Shown here one piece after another: positions 33,729 to 45,707 of a stretch of DNA of 64,000 nt. How positions within the stretch are numbered: the first letter of the stretch is position 1; each line of letters starts with the position of its first letter. A model generated the notes under the pieces. It searched no databases, had not been told where the DNA came from, and saw only the letters and a program-made list of their open reading frames with translations. The DNA is from Georgenia_A wangjunii (lineage in GTDB: Bacteria > Actinomycetota > Actinomycetes > Actinomycetales > Actinomycetaceae): NCBI RefSeq assembly GCF_036421915.1, contig NZ_JAZGOM010000008.1; one strand, given 5' to 3'. A program made the position numbers and the translations under genes.

Positions 33729-33741
33729 AGGGACCGGAGGG

Positions 33742-36660
<2,919 letters not shown>

Positions 36661-36793
36661 TCGCGCCACTCCCGGTCTCGGTCGTCGTCGGCGCCGTCGT
36701 CGACGCCCGTCTGCCCGCGCCCTGACGGGCGCGCACCTGCTCCCATGGTAGGCGCCCCCGGGCGCGGCGTGCGTCACACCGTTCGAGCGGGCC

Positions 36794-38041
36794 TCACCCG
36801 CCGACGACGGCGCGCAGGGGGCCCGTGAGGTCCCCCGCCGCGTCGGGGTCGACGACGACGGCGCCCAGCCCGAGCCACTGCGCCATGACGGCCAGCTCGG
36901 CGGCGAGCTCGGTGACGACCTCACCCGGGCCCGGCCACGTGGCGAGCGCCGCGGCGTCACCGGGGGCGCCGGGCTCCTCGGCGTAGGCGGTGCGCACACG
37001 CAGCACCCCGAGCGGCCGGTCGGCCTTGAGGTCGACCCGCGCGACGAGGTGCTCGCCGAGGAGGAAGGGCAGGACGTAGTAGCCGTGCGTGCGCTGGGCG
37101 GCGGGCGTGTAGATCCCGATCCGGTAGTGCATGCCGAAGAGCGTCGCGAGCCGCTCGCGCTCGAAGACGAGCGGGTCGAACGGCGCGAGGAGCGCACGCG
37201 CTCGGGTGCGGCGCGGGACGCGGGCGCCGACGTGCAGCCAGGCGGGTCGGCCCCACCCGTGGACGCGTACCGGCTCGAGCTCGCCGGCGTCGACGAGGTC
37301 CGCCACCGCGGCGCGGACCGTCGCCTGGGGCCGGCGGAAGTAGTCGGCGAGGCAGCGCAGGGACGCGACGCCGTGGGCGCGGGCGGCGATCCGGACGAGC
37401 TCGCGGCTGGCGTCCGCCGGGTCGGGCACCCCCCGCGCGAGCACCGCCGGCGGCAGGACGCGCTCGGTGAGGTCGTAGGCACGCTCGAACTGGGCGGTGC
37501 GGTGGGCGGCGGTGATCTCGCCGGTGTCGAAGAGGTTCTCCAGGGCGAGCTTCGCCACGCTCCAGCGCCATCCCCAGCCGCCGCGCCGGACGGCGTAGCG
37601 GGCGTCGAGGAGGCGCTCCACCTCGCGCGTCGTCACCGGCCCGGACTCGGCAACGACGGCGCGCACCTCCGCGAGTGCGCCGGGGTGCTGGGACTCGAGG
37701 GTCTCGACGCCCATCCCGGACCAGCGACGCCGGGTCTGGAGGAGGAGCGGGTAGGTCTTGGCCGGGACGTAGCAGGCCTCGTGCCCCCACGTCTCGACGA
37801 GCCGGCGGGGCGGGCGGGCGGTGGCCCGCTCGAGGAGGGCGACGTCGTAGGGACCGAGCCGGGAGAAGAGCGGCAGGAGGTGGGCGCGCGCGAGGACGTT
37901 GACGGAGTCGATCTGCAGCAGGCCGGTGCGCTCGACCGTACGCCGGACGTGCGCCGTCGTCACCGGTGCGGGTCGGGCGCGGTCGAGGCCCTGCGCAGCG
38001 ACGGCGACGCGCCGGGCCTGGGCGAGGGTGAGCGTGCGCAC
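36794..38041 (-). CDS. YcaQ/AlkX-like DNA glycosylase (winged-helix, HTH_42 family)
   Basis: This 415-residue protein has the family opening LTLAQARRVAVAAQGL, the Q-x-D motif LLQIDSVNVLARAHLLPLFS near residues 41-60 with catalytic Gln and Asp, then LVETWGHEACYVP. Several winged-helix units follow (GVASLRCLADYFRRPQATVR) and the end FGMHYRIGIYTPAAQRTHGY. YcaQ enzymes excise bases from interstrand cross-links or alkylated DNA. It starts with GTG behind AGGA. The gene is isolated between secA and hpf and is not part of either operon. Confidence 0.85.
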   Translation of the reverse strand: MRTLTLAQARRVAVAAQGLDRARPAPVTTAHVRRTVERTGLLQIDSVNVLARAHLLPLFSRLGPYDVALLERATARPPRRLVETWGHEACYVPAKTYPLLLQTRRRWSGMGVETLESQHPGALAEVRAVVAESGPVTTREVERLLDARYAVRRGGWGWRWSVAKLALENLFDTGEITAAHRTAQFERAYDLTERVLPPAVLARGVPDPADASRELVRIAARAHGVASLRCLADYFRRPQATVRAAVADLVDAGELEPVRVHGWGRPAWLHVGARVPRRTRARALLAPFDPLVFERERLATLFGMHYRIGIYTPAAQRTHGYYVLPFLLGEHLVARVDLKADRPLGVLRVRTAYAEEPGAPGDAAALATWPGPGEVVTELAAELAVMAQWLGLGAVVVDPDAAGDLTGPLRAVVGG

Positions 38042-38149
38042 CCGGCCATCCTGGCGCGTCGCGCGGTGGGGCGCACGTGCCCTCCCGGCGGCGGCACGTG
38101 CCCGCCGACCCGTCCACGCACCATGTCGGCACCCGGGGGCCTCACGCGC

Positions 38150-38198
38150 CTCGACCCGCGCCGTGCACCTTGTCGGCAGGCGTACGGCGCGGGTCGAG
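38150..38198. repeat. Perfect 15-bp inverted repeat with 19-base loop
   Basis: CTCGACCCGCGCCGT (38150-38164) and ACGGCGCGGGTCGAG (38184-38198) are perfectly complementary. The repeat lies between the YcaQ-like start and the hpf terminator. It may be an extended terminator or a protein site; the near-repeats CACCATGTCGGCA and CACCTTGTCGGCA nearby are unexplained. Confidence 0.6.
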
Positions 38199-38213
38199 AC
38201 TGAACGGCGTGCG

Positions 38214-38238
38214 GGGACGGGGTACAGGCCCCCGTCCC
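38214..38238 (-). terminator. Terminator after hpf
   Basis: GGGACGGGG (38214-38222) pairs with CCCCGTCCC (38230-38238) around a 7-base loop, 12 bases beyond the hpf stop on the reverse strand. Confidence 0.75.
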
Positions 38239-38250
38239 GGAGGGAGCGGC

Positions 38251-38889
38251 CTACTCGGCGGGGGCCACCACGGTGTTGAGGCGGATGACGCCGTAGGTCC
38301 AGCCGTGGCGGTGGTAGACCGCGCAGGGCTGCCCGGTCTCCTCGTCGATGAAGAGGTAGAAGGGGTGGCCGACGAGCTCCATCTGGTAGAGGGCCTGGTC
38401 GACAGTCATGGGGTTCGCCTCGTGCATCTTCTGCCGCACGATGACCGGGGAGTCGCCGAGCTGCGCCTCGACGGCGACGCCGGTCTCCGTGGGAGCGACG
38501 GGGTGCTCGGGCATCTCGTCCACGATCTCCGGCTCGGGCGCCGGGGTGGCCACGTCGACCGGCGTGAGGCCGTTCTGGCGGCCGTGGTGGTTCTTGCGGC
38601 GGTCGCGCGCCCGGCGCAGCCGCTCGAGGAGCTTCGTCGTCGCGAGGTCGAGCGCGACGTAGCGGTCAGCGGCGGAGGCCTCGGCCCGGATCGTCGGCCC
38701 CCGGTCGAGCACGGTCAGCTCGACCCGCTCCGCCCGGTCCGCGAGGCGCGGGTTTCGCTCGTGCGTGATCTCGACATCGATGCGCTGCGCTCGGGGGGCG
38801 AGCTGCCCGACCTTCGACAGCTTGTCCTCAAGGTGCTCGCGAAAACGTTCCGGCACCTCGGTGTTACGACCGACGACGGCGATATCCAT
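38251..38889 (-). CDS. hpf: Long-form ribosome hibernation promoting factor
   Basis: This 212-residue protein is the long HPF type, able to dimerise 70S ribosomes into 100S particles. The N-terminal S30AE domain (MDIAVVGRNTEVPERFREHL, DVEITHERNPRLADRAERVE) is joined by an acidic linker to the C-terminal dimerisation domain (VRQKMHEANPMTVDQALYQM, ELVGHPFYLFIDEETGQPCA, VYHRHGWTYGVIRL). GGAGG lies five bases before the ATG. comF starts the next unit upstream, as in the mycobacterial order. Confidence 0.95.
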   Translation of the reverse strand: MDIAVVGRNTEVPERFREHLEDKLSKVGQLAPRAQRIDVEITHERNPRLADRAERVELTVLDRGPTIRAEASAADRYVALDLATTKLLERLRRARDRRKNHHGRQNGLTPVDVATPAPEPEIVDEMPEHPVAPTETGVAVEAQLGDSPVIVRQKMHEANPMTVDQALYQMELVGHPFYLFIDEETGQPCAVYHRHGWTYGVIRLNTVVAPAE

Positions 38890-39051
38890 GTTGACCTCCG
38901 TGGAGTTCGAGACGGGACTCTGTGGCCCCGGACGGGTGGCTCAGCCCTGGCGGGATGAGCGGTTGATGCGTCTTCCACCTCCCCCCGCGGACCCGCGCGC
39001 ACGTCTCGCCCCATCGCGATGACGGTGCGGGTCGGGCTCCATGACCTCACG

Positions 39052-39891
39052 CTAGTCGAGGTGGGCGTGTCCAACATCTCGATCTGCTCCCCGGCCCGGT
39101 ACCGCGGGCCGTCGGACGCCCCGCGCCGTGGGCGGCGTCGAGGCGAGGACGAGCGCGCCACCCACCCGGGCACCGGCACCGGCGAGCACGCGGGCGCACT
39201 CCGCGAGCGTCGCTCCCGTCGTCACGACGTCGTCGACGAGCAGCACGACGGTGCGGGGCGGGGGTACCGCGACGAGGCGCACCGTCCCGCGCCGGTTCCG
39301 GGCGCGCCCACGCGCGCCCAGCCCGCTCTGGTGCGCGCGCCCACCGCGGCGGCGCAGTACGTCGACGACGAGGACCCGCCGCCTGTGCGCGCCCGACGGC
39401 AGCGCGTCGGCCACCCCCCGCGCGACGGCGTCCGCGAGGTCGGCGACGACGAGCTGGCGGCGCAGGCGCCTCCCGAGCCCCGACGGCGCGGGCACGACGA
39501 CGACGTCCGCAGCACCCGTGAGGTCGAGCTCCGGGTCGCGGGCCCACGCGGCCCCGGCGCACCGGCCCGCGGCGAGGACGGCCGGCGCGACGTCCGCGCG
39601 GCCGTGGCTCTTCCACCCGAGGACGACGTCGCGGACCGGGCCCGCGTACTCCGCCAGCGACCACGTGGGCAGCACCGGTCCCGCGCCCGTCCCGGCAAGC
39701 AGCGGGGCGTCGGCGTCGCACCGCGCCGGCGGCCCGTCGAGCAGCCGGGCGCACTGGGCGCACACCGCCACGTCCCACCGACCGCAACCCGCGCACTCCA
39801 CCGGCAGGACGAGCCCGAGCCCCTCGCGCAGCCCGGTCCGCAGCTCCTCGGCCCAGCCTCCCCCGGCCGGCGCTGCGCGCCCGTCCTTCAT
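39052..39891 (-). CDS. ComF-family phosphoribosyltransferase-like protein
   Basis: This 279-residue protein has a zinc finger (VECAGCGRWDVAVCAQC) and a phosphoribosyltransferase fold ending in VVLLVDDVVTTGATLAECAR, the PRPP-binding signature. The middle (DVVVVPAPSGLGRRLRRQLV) is also typical. ComF proteins work in DNA uptake in competent species, but in actinobacteria their role is unclear. ATG 39891 has no clear ribosome site; GATGGT six bases upstream could be a leaderless -10. The 275 bases upstream, behind lpqB, show nothing else. Confidence 0.88.
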   Translation of the reverse strand: MKDGRAAPAGGGWAEELRTGLREGLGLVLPVECAGCGRWDVAVCAQCARLLDGPPARCDADAPLLAGTGAGPVLPTWSLAEYAGPVRDVVLGWKSHGRADVAPAVLAAGRCAGAAWARDPELDLTGAADVVVVPAPSGLGRRLRRQLVVADLADAVARGVADALPSGAHRRRVLVVDVLRRRGGRAHQSGLGARGRARNRRGTVRLVAVPPPRTVVLLVDDVVTTGATLAECARVLAGAGARVGGALVLASTPPTARGVRRPAVPGRGADRDVGHAHLD

Positions 39892-40166
39892 CGCCGCACC
39901 ATCGCACCCCGCCTCCCGGTCCGGGCCGGGCGGCGCCGCACCGGTGGACGCCCGGCCCCGGACCCCTCCTGTTCGGGACGCGCGACAGCCGCCGGCGGCG
40001 CCCGGTCGGGAGCACGGCCGCGCGCGGCGGCGGCTGTGCCGGGTCGTGGCGGGTCTGGCGGGAGCCGCGAGGGACGAGCGGCGGATGGAAGACCCGGCAC
40101 GGCCGCCGACCCGCCCCACCGCTCCCACGGCGCCCAGCCCCCGCGCCGGCCCTCGTCGGAGGCCTG

Positions 40167-41879
40167 CTACCCCGGGTAGGCCGGGTCGTGGACGGCCGTC
40201 ACGGCCAGGCTCCACCCGAGGCCGTTGCGCTCGTACAGCTCGCCCTCGGCGGTCCCCAGCACGAGCGTGCGGTCACCGGTACCGGCGGCGATCGTCGTCG
40301 CGCCGGAGACGGCCGGAAGGTCCGTCGTCGGGCCGCCGATCGGGAGGAGGTGCACCGAGGGGACCTCGTCCGTCCCGCTCTGGCCGAGGACCGCGACGGT
40401 CTGCTCGTCCACCCACGCCGCGACGGTCGCGCTCGAGAGCACCTCACCCAGCCGCACCGGCTCCCCGAGGGCGAGGGGGGTCCCGTCGGTGTCACGCACG
40501 ACGGCTGCCACCTCCACGGCCGAGGCGCCCTGGCTCGACCAGATGACGACGGCGCGGGCACCGTCGCGGGAGATCCGCACGGAGTGGACGTCGTTGCCGG
40601 CGAGCCACGTCGCGTCCACCTGGGCCACCGTGCCGTTCTCGCGGACAGCCCGGAGCGCGCCGTCGCTGCGCGTCGGGGTCGTCCACACCCAGCCGAGCCG
40701 GTCGATCGACGGTCGCACGAGGCCCGTGCCCTCGAGGAGCACGACGGCCGGTGACTGCGTCGTCGGGACGGTGACGAGCCGGTCCGGGCCGTCGAGGACG
40801 ACGACGGGCCCCGGGCTGCTCTCGTACGGCACGGCAGGATTGTTCGGCTCCATGCCTTCCATGGGGACCGTGTCCGCCAGCGTCGTGAGGTCGAACCCGT
40901 TGAACCGGAAGAGCTCGACGCCCGAGACGACGACTGGGTTGGCGGTGACGTAGGGGTTGCGCAGGAGCGTGGGGACGGTGCCGTCGACCTCGAACGGCGA
41001 CCCCGCGACCGTGACGCGGACGGACTGGACCCCCCGCACGGCTCGGAGCGAGGCCTGGAGCTGGGCGAGGATGTACGCCCGCTGGGGGACGCTCGCCGCG
41101 AGCACCTCGGCGGAGAGGTCGATCTGCGCCGCGCCGTCGAGGATGCTCACCGAGTCGACCGTCAGGCTCGTGCCGATGGGGATTGCGCTGACGACCCCGG
41201 GGGCGAGCCACGGAGAGGGCCCGTCGAGGACCCCGCGGACGACCGACGTCGCCGCGTGGCGCTCGGGGAACCAGCGGGTCTCGGGGACGAGCGACTCCCG
41301 GTCCTGGCTGAGGAAGTAGATGGCGTGCTGGACGTACTGCGCGTCGAAGACGGCCGGGGACAGCAGGATCCCGTCCTCGAGGTCGGCGATGCGCCACTGG
41401 CCGTCCAGGCCGCGGGCGAGGCTGAAGTCGAGCTCGATCGTCGTGTCCGGGGCGGCCTCGGTGTAGCGGCCCTGGCCGTCGACGCTCGCCGCCGCGAGGA
41501 CGCTCACGCGCACCGCACCGTCTGCCGCCTGGGAGATCTCGAGCTCGTCCCGGGCCGCGTAGAGCCGCACCTGCGCGCGCGGGTTCCACGTCTGCGAGAC
41601 GGGACCGGCGAGGAACTCCCGCGCGACGGTGAACTCGTCCCCCGCGCCACCGGCGACGGCGCGCAGGAACCCCTGGACGATCGCCTCGGGCTCGGCGTCG
41701 GGCGTGGGGCCGTAGGCGACGAGGGCGACCGCGTCGGAGGCCGGCGGCTCGGGGGCGGCCGCCCGGACGGGCCCGGAGCGCGGCAGGCTCGCGCACCCCG
41801 CGAGGACGGCGAGGAGGACGAGGGCCGCGAGGACGCGGCGCACGGCGCGCGGCGCGCGACGGTCGCGGGCGGCGCTCAT
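40167..41879 (-). CDS. lpqB: Lipoprotein LpqB
   Basis: This 570-residue protein has a lipoprotein signal (RRVLAALVLLAVLAGCASLP) with lipobox LAGC. A GerMN-type domain (ISQAADGAVRVSVLAAASVD, LTVDSVSILDGAAQIDLSAE) is followed by a C-terminal beta-propeller-like half (GWVWTTPTRSDGALRAVREN, VSGATTIAAGTGDRTLVLGT). LpqB is the outer accessory of the MtrAB system and modulates MtrB signalling. Its ATG overlaps the mtrB stop by four bases. The gene order mtrA-mtrB-lpqB is the standard actinobacterial operon. Confidence 0.95.
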   Translation of the reverse strand: MSAARDRRAPRAVRRVLAALVLLAVLAGCASLPRSGPVRAAAPEPPASDAVALVAYGPTPDAEPEAIVQGFLRAVAGGAGDEFTVAREFLAGPVSQTWNPRAQVRLYAARDELEISQAADGAVRVSVLAAASVDGQGRYTEAAPDTTIELDFSLARGLDGQWRIADLEDGILLSPAVFDAQYVQHAIYFLSQDRESLVPETRWFPERHAATSVVRGVLDGPSPWLAPGVVSAIPIGTSLTVDSVSILDGAAQIDLSAEVLAASVPQRAYILAQLQASLRAVRGVQSVRVTVAGSPFEVDGTVPTLLRNPYVTANPVVVSGVELFRFNGFDLTTLADTVPMEGMEPNNPAVPYESSPGPVVVLDGPDRLVTVPTTQSPAVVLLEGTGLVRPSIDRLGWVWTTPTRSDGALRAVRENGTVAQVDATWLAGNDVHSVRISRDGARAVVIWSSQGASAVEVAAVVRDTDGTPLALGEPVRLGEVLSSATVAAWVDEQTVAVLGQSGTDEVPSVHLLPIGGPTTDLPAVSGATTIAAGTGDRTLVLGTAEGELYERNGLGWSLAVTAVHDPAYPG

Positions 41880-43534
41880 CGTCCGCCCACCCTGAGGTCG
41901 GGCACGGCGGCGGGGCCGGCCGGCTCGTGCGGACGCGGGTGCGGCTCCGTCCGGTCGGGCAGGCTCTGACGGAGCTCGAGCGGGGACCCCGTGAGGACGA
42001 CGCCGGCGCGCCGGGGCAGGGTGAGCCGGAACGCGGCACCGTCCCCGGGCTGGCCCCACGCCTCGAGCCAGCCGCCGTGGAGCCGCGCGTCCTCGAGCGA
42101 GATCGCGAGCCCCAGGCCCGTGCCTCCCGTCGTCCGGGCCCGAGCCGGGTCGGCCCGCCAGAAGCGGTTGAAGACCTGCTCGGCCTCCTGCGCCGTCATG
42201 CCCACGCCGTGGTCGCGCACGAGCACGGCGACGGCGGTGGCGTCGACGCCGACGGTGATCTCGATGGGCCGGCCCTCGCCGTGCTCGATGGCGTTGATGA
42301 GGAGGTTGCGCAGGATGCGCTCCACCCGGCGGGAGTCGATGTCCGCGGTGCACGGCCGGCCCGGCCCGGTCACGGTGACGGTCGAGCCGCTCCGCTCGGC
42401 GAGCGGCGCGGCCATGTCGACAGCCCGCTGGACCACGGCGACGACCTCGCGCTCCTCGGCGTCGAGGACGGCGGCGCCCGCGTCGAAGCGGCTGATCTCC
42501 AGCAGGTCGGCGAGCATCGACTCGAAACGGTCGAGCTGGGTGTTGAGGAGCTCGGCCGAGCGCCGGACGGCGGGGTCGAAGTCGTCGCGCGCGGCGTGGA
42601 GCACCTCGCTCGCCATCCGGATCGTCGTCAACGGGGTACGCAGCTCGTGCGAGACGTCGGAGACGAACCGTTGCTGGAGCCGGGAGAGCTCGGCCATGCG
42701 CTCGATCTGGTCCTGCAGACTCTCGGCCATCTCGTTGAACGAGCGCCCGAGCGTGGCGAGCTCGTCGTGACCGCGCACCTCGAGCCGCTCGTCGAGCAGG
42801 CCGTCCGCGAGCCGCTCGGCCGTCCGGGCCGCCTGCTGGACGGGGCCGAGGACGCGGCGCGTGAGGATCCACGTCATGGCACCGAGGAGGAGGACGAGGA
42901 CGGCGGCCCCGGCGGCGAGGACGCGCATGACGACGACGAGCGTCTCCTCCTCCGGCGCGAGCGTGTAGACGGCGTAGAGCTCGTACGTCCCGACGACCGG
43001 GAGGGTCACCGGCGTGCCGACGACGATGCCCGGTGCGCCGCCCATCGACTGCGGCAGCTCGACGGACTGCCAGTGCTGGCCCCCCTCGGCGGCGACGGCT
43101 TTGCGCAGCTCGGGCGTGAGGACCGGGTCGTCGTCGTCGAGCAGCCGCGCGTCCGTCACCGCCTCGTTGATGAGCACCTGCGACTGCTCGGCCGGCGAGC
43201 GCAGGAGCATCGTGCCGACCGCCCCGGACCCCGCGCCCTGGAGCGAGACGATGAGGTCGTTCGCGAGGTCCTGGACCTCCGGCCCCGTCGTCGCGAGGCC
43301 GGTGTCGAAGCGCTGCTGGACCGTCACGGCGCGGGCCGCGGCGTCGGCGAGGACCCGGTCCCGCCGCTCCTCGAAGAGGCCGTCGCGGATGGTCATCGTG
43401 ACGAAGAGCGCGAGGACGACGAGGGCGGCGAGGCCGACGAGCGCGGTGAGCGTGCCGACCCGCAGGCGCAGCGAGGACCGCCACCGCATCGCGACGGTGC
43501 GCGCGATGCGGTGAGCGCGGCGTCTCAGGCTCAC
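41876..43534 (-). CDS. mtrB: Sensor histidine kinase MtrB
   Basis: This 552-residue kinase has two transmembrane helices (about 27-49 and 199-223) enclosing a 150-residue extracytoplasmic sensor. HAMP and HisKA domains follow (RFVSDVSHELRTPLTTIRMA with phosphoacceptor H296), then HATPase motifs ILRNLLINAIEHGEG, RDHGVGM and GGTGLGLAIS. It phosphorylates MtrA to control cell wall and division genes. It starts with GTG behind AGGAGG; mtrA ends 32 bases upstream and lpqB overlaps downstream. Confidence 0.97.
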   Translation of the reverse strand: MSLRRRAHRIARTVAMRWRSSLRLRVGTLTALVGLAALVVLALFVTMTIRDGLFEERRDRVLADAAARAVTVQQRFDTGLATTGPEVQDLANDLIVSLQGAGSGAVGTMLLRSPAEQSQVLINEAVTDARLLDDDDPVLTPELRKAVAAEGGQHWQSVELPQSMGGAPGIVVGTPVTLPVVGTYELYAVYTLAPEEETLVVVMRVLAAGAAVLVLLLGAMTWILTRRVLGPVQQAARTAERLADGLLDERLEVRGHDELATLGRSFNEMAESLQDQIERMAELSRLQQRFVSDVSHELRTPLTTIRMASEVLHAARDDFDPAVRRSAELLNTQLDRFESMLADLLEISRFDAGAAVLDAEEREVVAVVQRAVDMAAPLAERSGSTVTVTGPGRPCTADIDSRRVERILRNLLINAIEHGEGRPIEITVGVDATAVAVLVRDHGVGMTAQEAEQVFNRFWRADPARARTTGGTGLGLAISLEDARLHGGWLEAWGQPGDGAAFRLTLPRRAGVVLTGSPLELRQSLPDRTEPHPRPHEPAGPAAVPDLRVGGR

Positions 43535-43566
43535 GGGCGTGTCCTCCTAGACCTGCGCGGGCGCGG

Positions 43567-44250
43567 TCACCGCTGCGGCGCCCCCGCCCGGTACCCGACC
43601 CCGCGCACCGTGACGACGACCTCCGGGCGCTCGGGGTCCTTCTCGATCTTCGCGCGCAGCCGCTGGACGTGGACGTTGACGAGGCGGGTGTCCGCCGCGT
43701 GACGGTAGCCCCACACGTGCTCGAGGAGCACCTCGCGGCTGAAGACCTGCCACGGCTTGCGCGCGAGGGCGACGAGGAGGTCGAACTCGAGCGGCGTGAG
43801 CGCGATGACCTCCTCGCCCCGCAGCACCTGGTGCCCGGCGACGTCGATGAGGAGGTCGCCGATCTGCAGCCGCTCGGAGTCGGGGCCCGTCGTGCGGCGC
43901 AGGCGCGTGCGCACCCGCGCGACGAGCTCCTTGGGCTTGAAAGGCTTGGGGATGTAGTCGTCCGCACCTGCCTCGAGGCCGGTGACGACGTCGATCGTGT
44001 CGGACTTCGCGGTGAGCATGACGATGGGGACGTCGGACTCCGCGCGGATGAGCCGGCAGACCTCGATGCCGTCGAGCCCCGGCAGCATGAGGTCGAGGAG
44101 GACGAGGTCCGGCTGCTCGGCGCGGAAGGCGTCGAGCGCCTGGGCACCGTCGGCGCAGAAGGCGACGGTGAAACCCTCCGCTCCGAGCACGATGCCGATC
44201 ATCTCGGCCAGGGCGGTGTCGTCGTCGACCACGAGGAGACGAGCATTCAT
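43567..44250 (-). CDS. mtrA: Response regulator MtrA
   Basis: This 227-residue OmpR-family regulator has phosphoacceptor D53 (LVLLDLMLPGLDGIEVCRLI), KPFKPKELVARVRTRLRR, and a winged-helix domain (LTPLEFDLLVALARKPWQVF, VNVHVQRLRAKIEKDPERPE, VRGVGYRAG). These segments are near-identical to mycobacterial MtrA. Known regulons include cell-wall hydrolases, rpf genes and dnaA. Two M23 genes at 1.9-4.7 kb carry GTNAC-type direct repeats that could be its sites. The start is ATG 44250; no strong ribosome site is seen. Confidence 0.97.
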   Translation of the reverse strand: MNARLLVVDDDTALAEMIGIVLGAEGFTVAFCADGAQALDAFRAEQPDLVLLDLMLPGLDGIEVCRLIRAESDVPIVMLTAKSDTIDVVTGLEAGADDYIPKPFKPKELVARVRTRLRRTTGPDSERLQIGDLLIDVAGHQVLRGEEVIALTPLEFDLLVALARKPWQVFSREVLLEHVWGYRHAADTRLVNVHVQRLRAKIEKDPERPEVVVTVRGVGYRAGAPQR

Positions 44251-44403
44251 GCCCCTATGGTCGCACCCCTGCACGGCGCGCGGTCCACACCCGGCGCCGC
44301 GGCGCGGCAGGTGGCGCCGGCGGTCCACTCCCGCGCCGCCCGACCATGGCACGATGACCGCGGACGGCACCGGGTGGTTGCGAGCGCACGAGAGGAACGC
44401 ACG

Positions 44404-45705
44404 ATGAGCCAACGGCCCGAGGACGAGGGCACGCGAGGTCAGGACGACGCCCCCCGCTACGGCCGGTACGGCGCGCCGCAGGACAACGCGGGCGGTACGC
44501 CCCAGTACGGCCAGTCCGGGCAGAACAGCCAGTACGGGCAGTCGGGGCAGTCCGGGCAGAACAGCCAGTACAACCAGTACAACCAGTACGGGCAGTACGG
44601 CCCCCCGCAGGAAGGCGGCGTCCCGCCCGCCCCGCCCGCGCCGCAGCACGGCCGGCCCGAGTACGGCCAGCACGGCACCCCTCCGGCGCCGCCGGGCTCC
44701 CCGGCGGCGCAGTACGGCCAGTACGGTGCGCCCGCCGGCGGCGGCTACTACGGCCCAGGCTTCGCCCAGGTGCCGGCCGCCGTGCAGCCCGGGATCATCC
44801 CGCTGCGCCCGCTCACCCTCGGCGAGATCTACGACGGCGCCTTCCGCGCCATCCGCACCAACCCCGCCGTCATGTTCGGGCTGTCCGCGATCGTCGTCGG
44901 GGTCAGCACCCTCATCGAGCTCGCCCTCATCGGGACGTTCCTCTCCGACCTCGAGACGTTCGTCCTGTCGGGGTCGACCGACTTCGAGGGGGTCGTCAAC
45001 GCCGGGTCGCTCGCCGGTGTCCTCCTAGCGGCGCTGGCCACGAGCTTCGCGACCGTCATCCTCACCGGCCTGCTCATCCTCTCCGTGAGCGACTCGGTCC
45101 TCGGCCGTAAGATCTCGATCGGCGGCGTCTGGCAGCGCGCCCGCGGGCAGATGTGGCGCCTCGTCGGCCTCACGCTCCTGCTCGGGGTCGGCGGCACGGT
45201 CGCAGGCTTCGCCGCGATCCTCCTCTTCGTCGGGATCGTCGCCGGGCTCGCCGCGGTCAGCGGTGACCTCGTCGTCCTCGGGGTGCTCCTCGGCCTCGTC
45301 GTCTTCATCGGCCTCGGGCTCGTCCTCGCCTGGCTCGGCGTGCGGACCATGCTCGCCTCGCCCGCGATCATGCTCGAGCGGACCGGCGTCCTCGCGAGCA
45401 TCGCGCGCTCGTGGCGGTTGTCCAGGCGCAGCTTCTGGCGCCTGCTCGGCATCATGCTGCTCACCCTCGTCCTCCTCGCCGTCCTCCAGGGCATCCTGTC
45501 CGTCCCGTTCACGATCGTCGGGACGATCATCGGTGGCACGACGTCCCCCACGTGGCCGCTCATCCTCCAGTTCCTCGGGCAGGCCATCGGCTCCGCCGTC
45601 GCCATCCCGTTCGTCTCCGCCGTCCTCGCGCTGCTCTACATCGACGTCCGCATGCGCCGCGAGGCGCTCGACGTCGAGCTCGCGCGGGCGGCCCAGGGGG
45701 GCTGA
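44404..45705 (+). CDS. Polytopic membrane protein with Gln/Tyr/Gly-rich N-terminus
   Basis: This 433-residue protein starts with ATG 44404 behind AGAGGAA. The first 115 residues are low-complexity (YGQSGQ and NQYNQYGQYG repeats). The rest is a membrane domain with six hydrophobic segments, opening with IIPLRPLTLGEIYDGAFRAI, which is typical of the glycerophosphoryl diester phosphodiesterase membrane-domain family. It has no enzymatic motif. It begins a run of five closely spaced genes up to the DUF58 protein, divergent from mtrA. Confidence 0.8.
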   Translation: MSQRPEDEGTRGQDDAPRYGRYGAPQDNAGGTPQYGQSGQNSQYGQSGQSGQNSQYNQYNQYGQYGPPQEGGVPPAPPAPQHGRPEYGQHGTPPAPPGSPAAQYGQYGAPAGGGYYGPGFAQVPAAVQPGIIPLRPLTLGEIYDGAFRAIRTNPAVMFGLSAIVVGVSTLIELALIGTFLSDLETFVLSGSTDFEGVVNAGSLAGVLLAALATSFATVILTGLLILSVSDSVLGRKISIGGVWQRARGQMWRLVGLTLLLGVGGTVAGFAAILLFVGIVAGLAAVSGDLVVLGVLLGLVVFIGLGLVLAWLGVRTMLASPAIMLERTGVLASIARSWRLSRRSFWRLLGIMLLTLVLLAVLQGILSVPFTIVGTIIGGTTSPTWPLILQFLGQAIGSAVAIPFVSAVLALLYIDVRMRREALDVELARAAQGG

Positions 45706-45707
45706 GG

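Noticed and set aside
36661..37482. N-terminal extension of secA
   Set aside because: SecA proteins begin close to PSILNKILR; the extension overlaps the YcaQ-like gene in another frame, and GTG 36660 has a good ribosome site.
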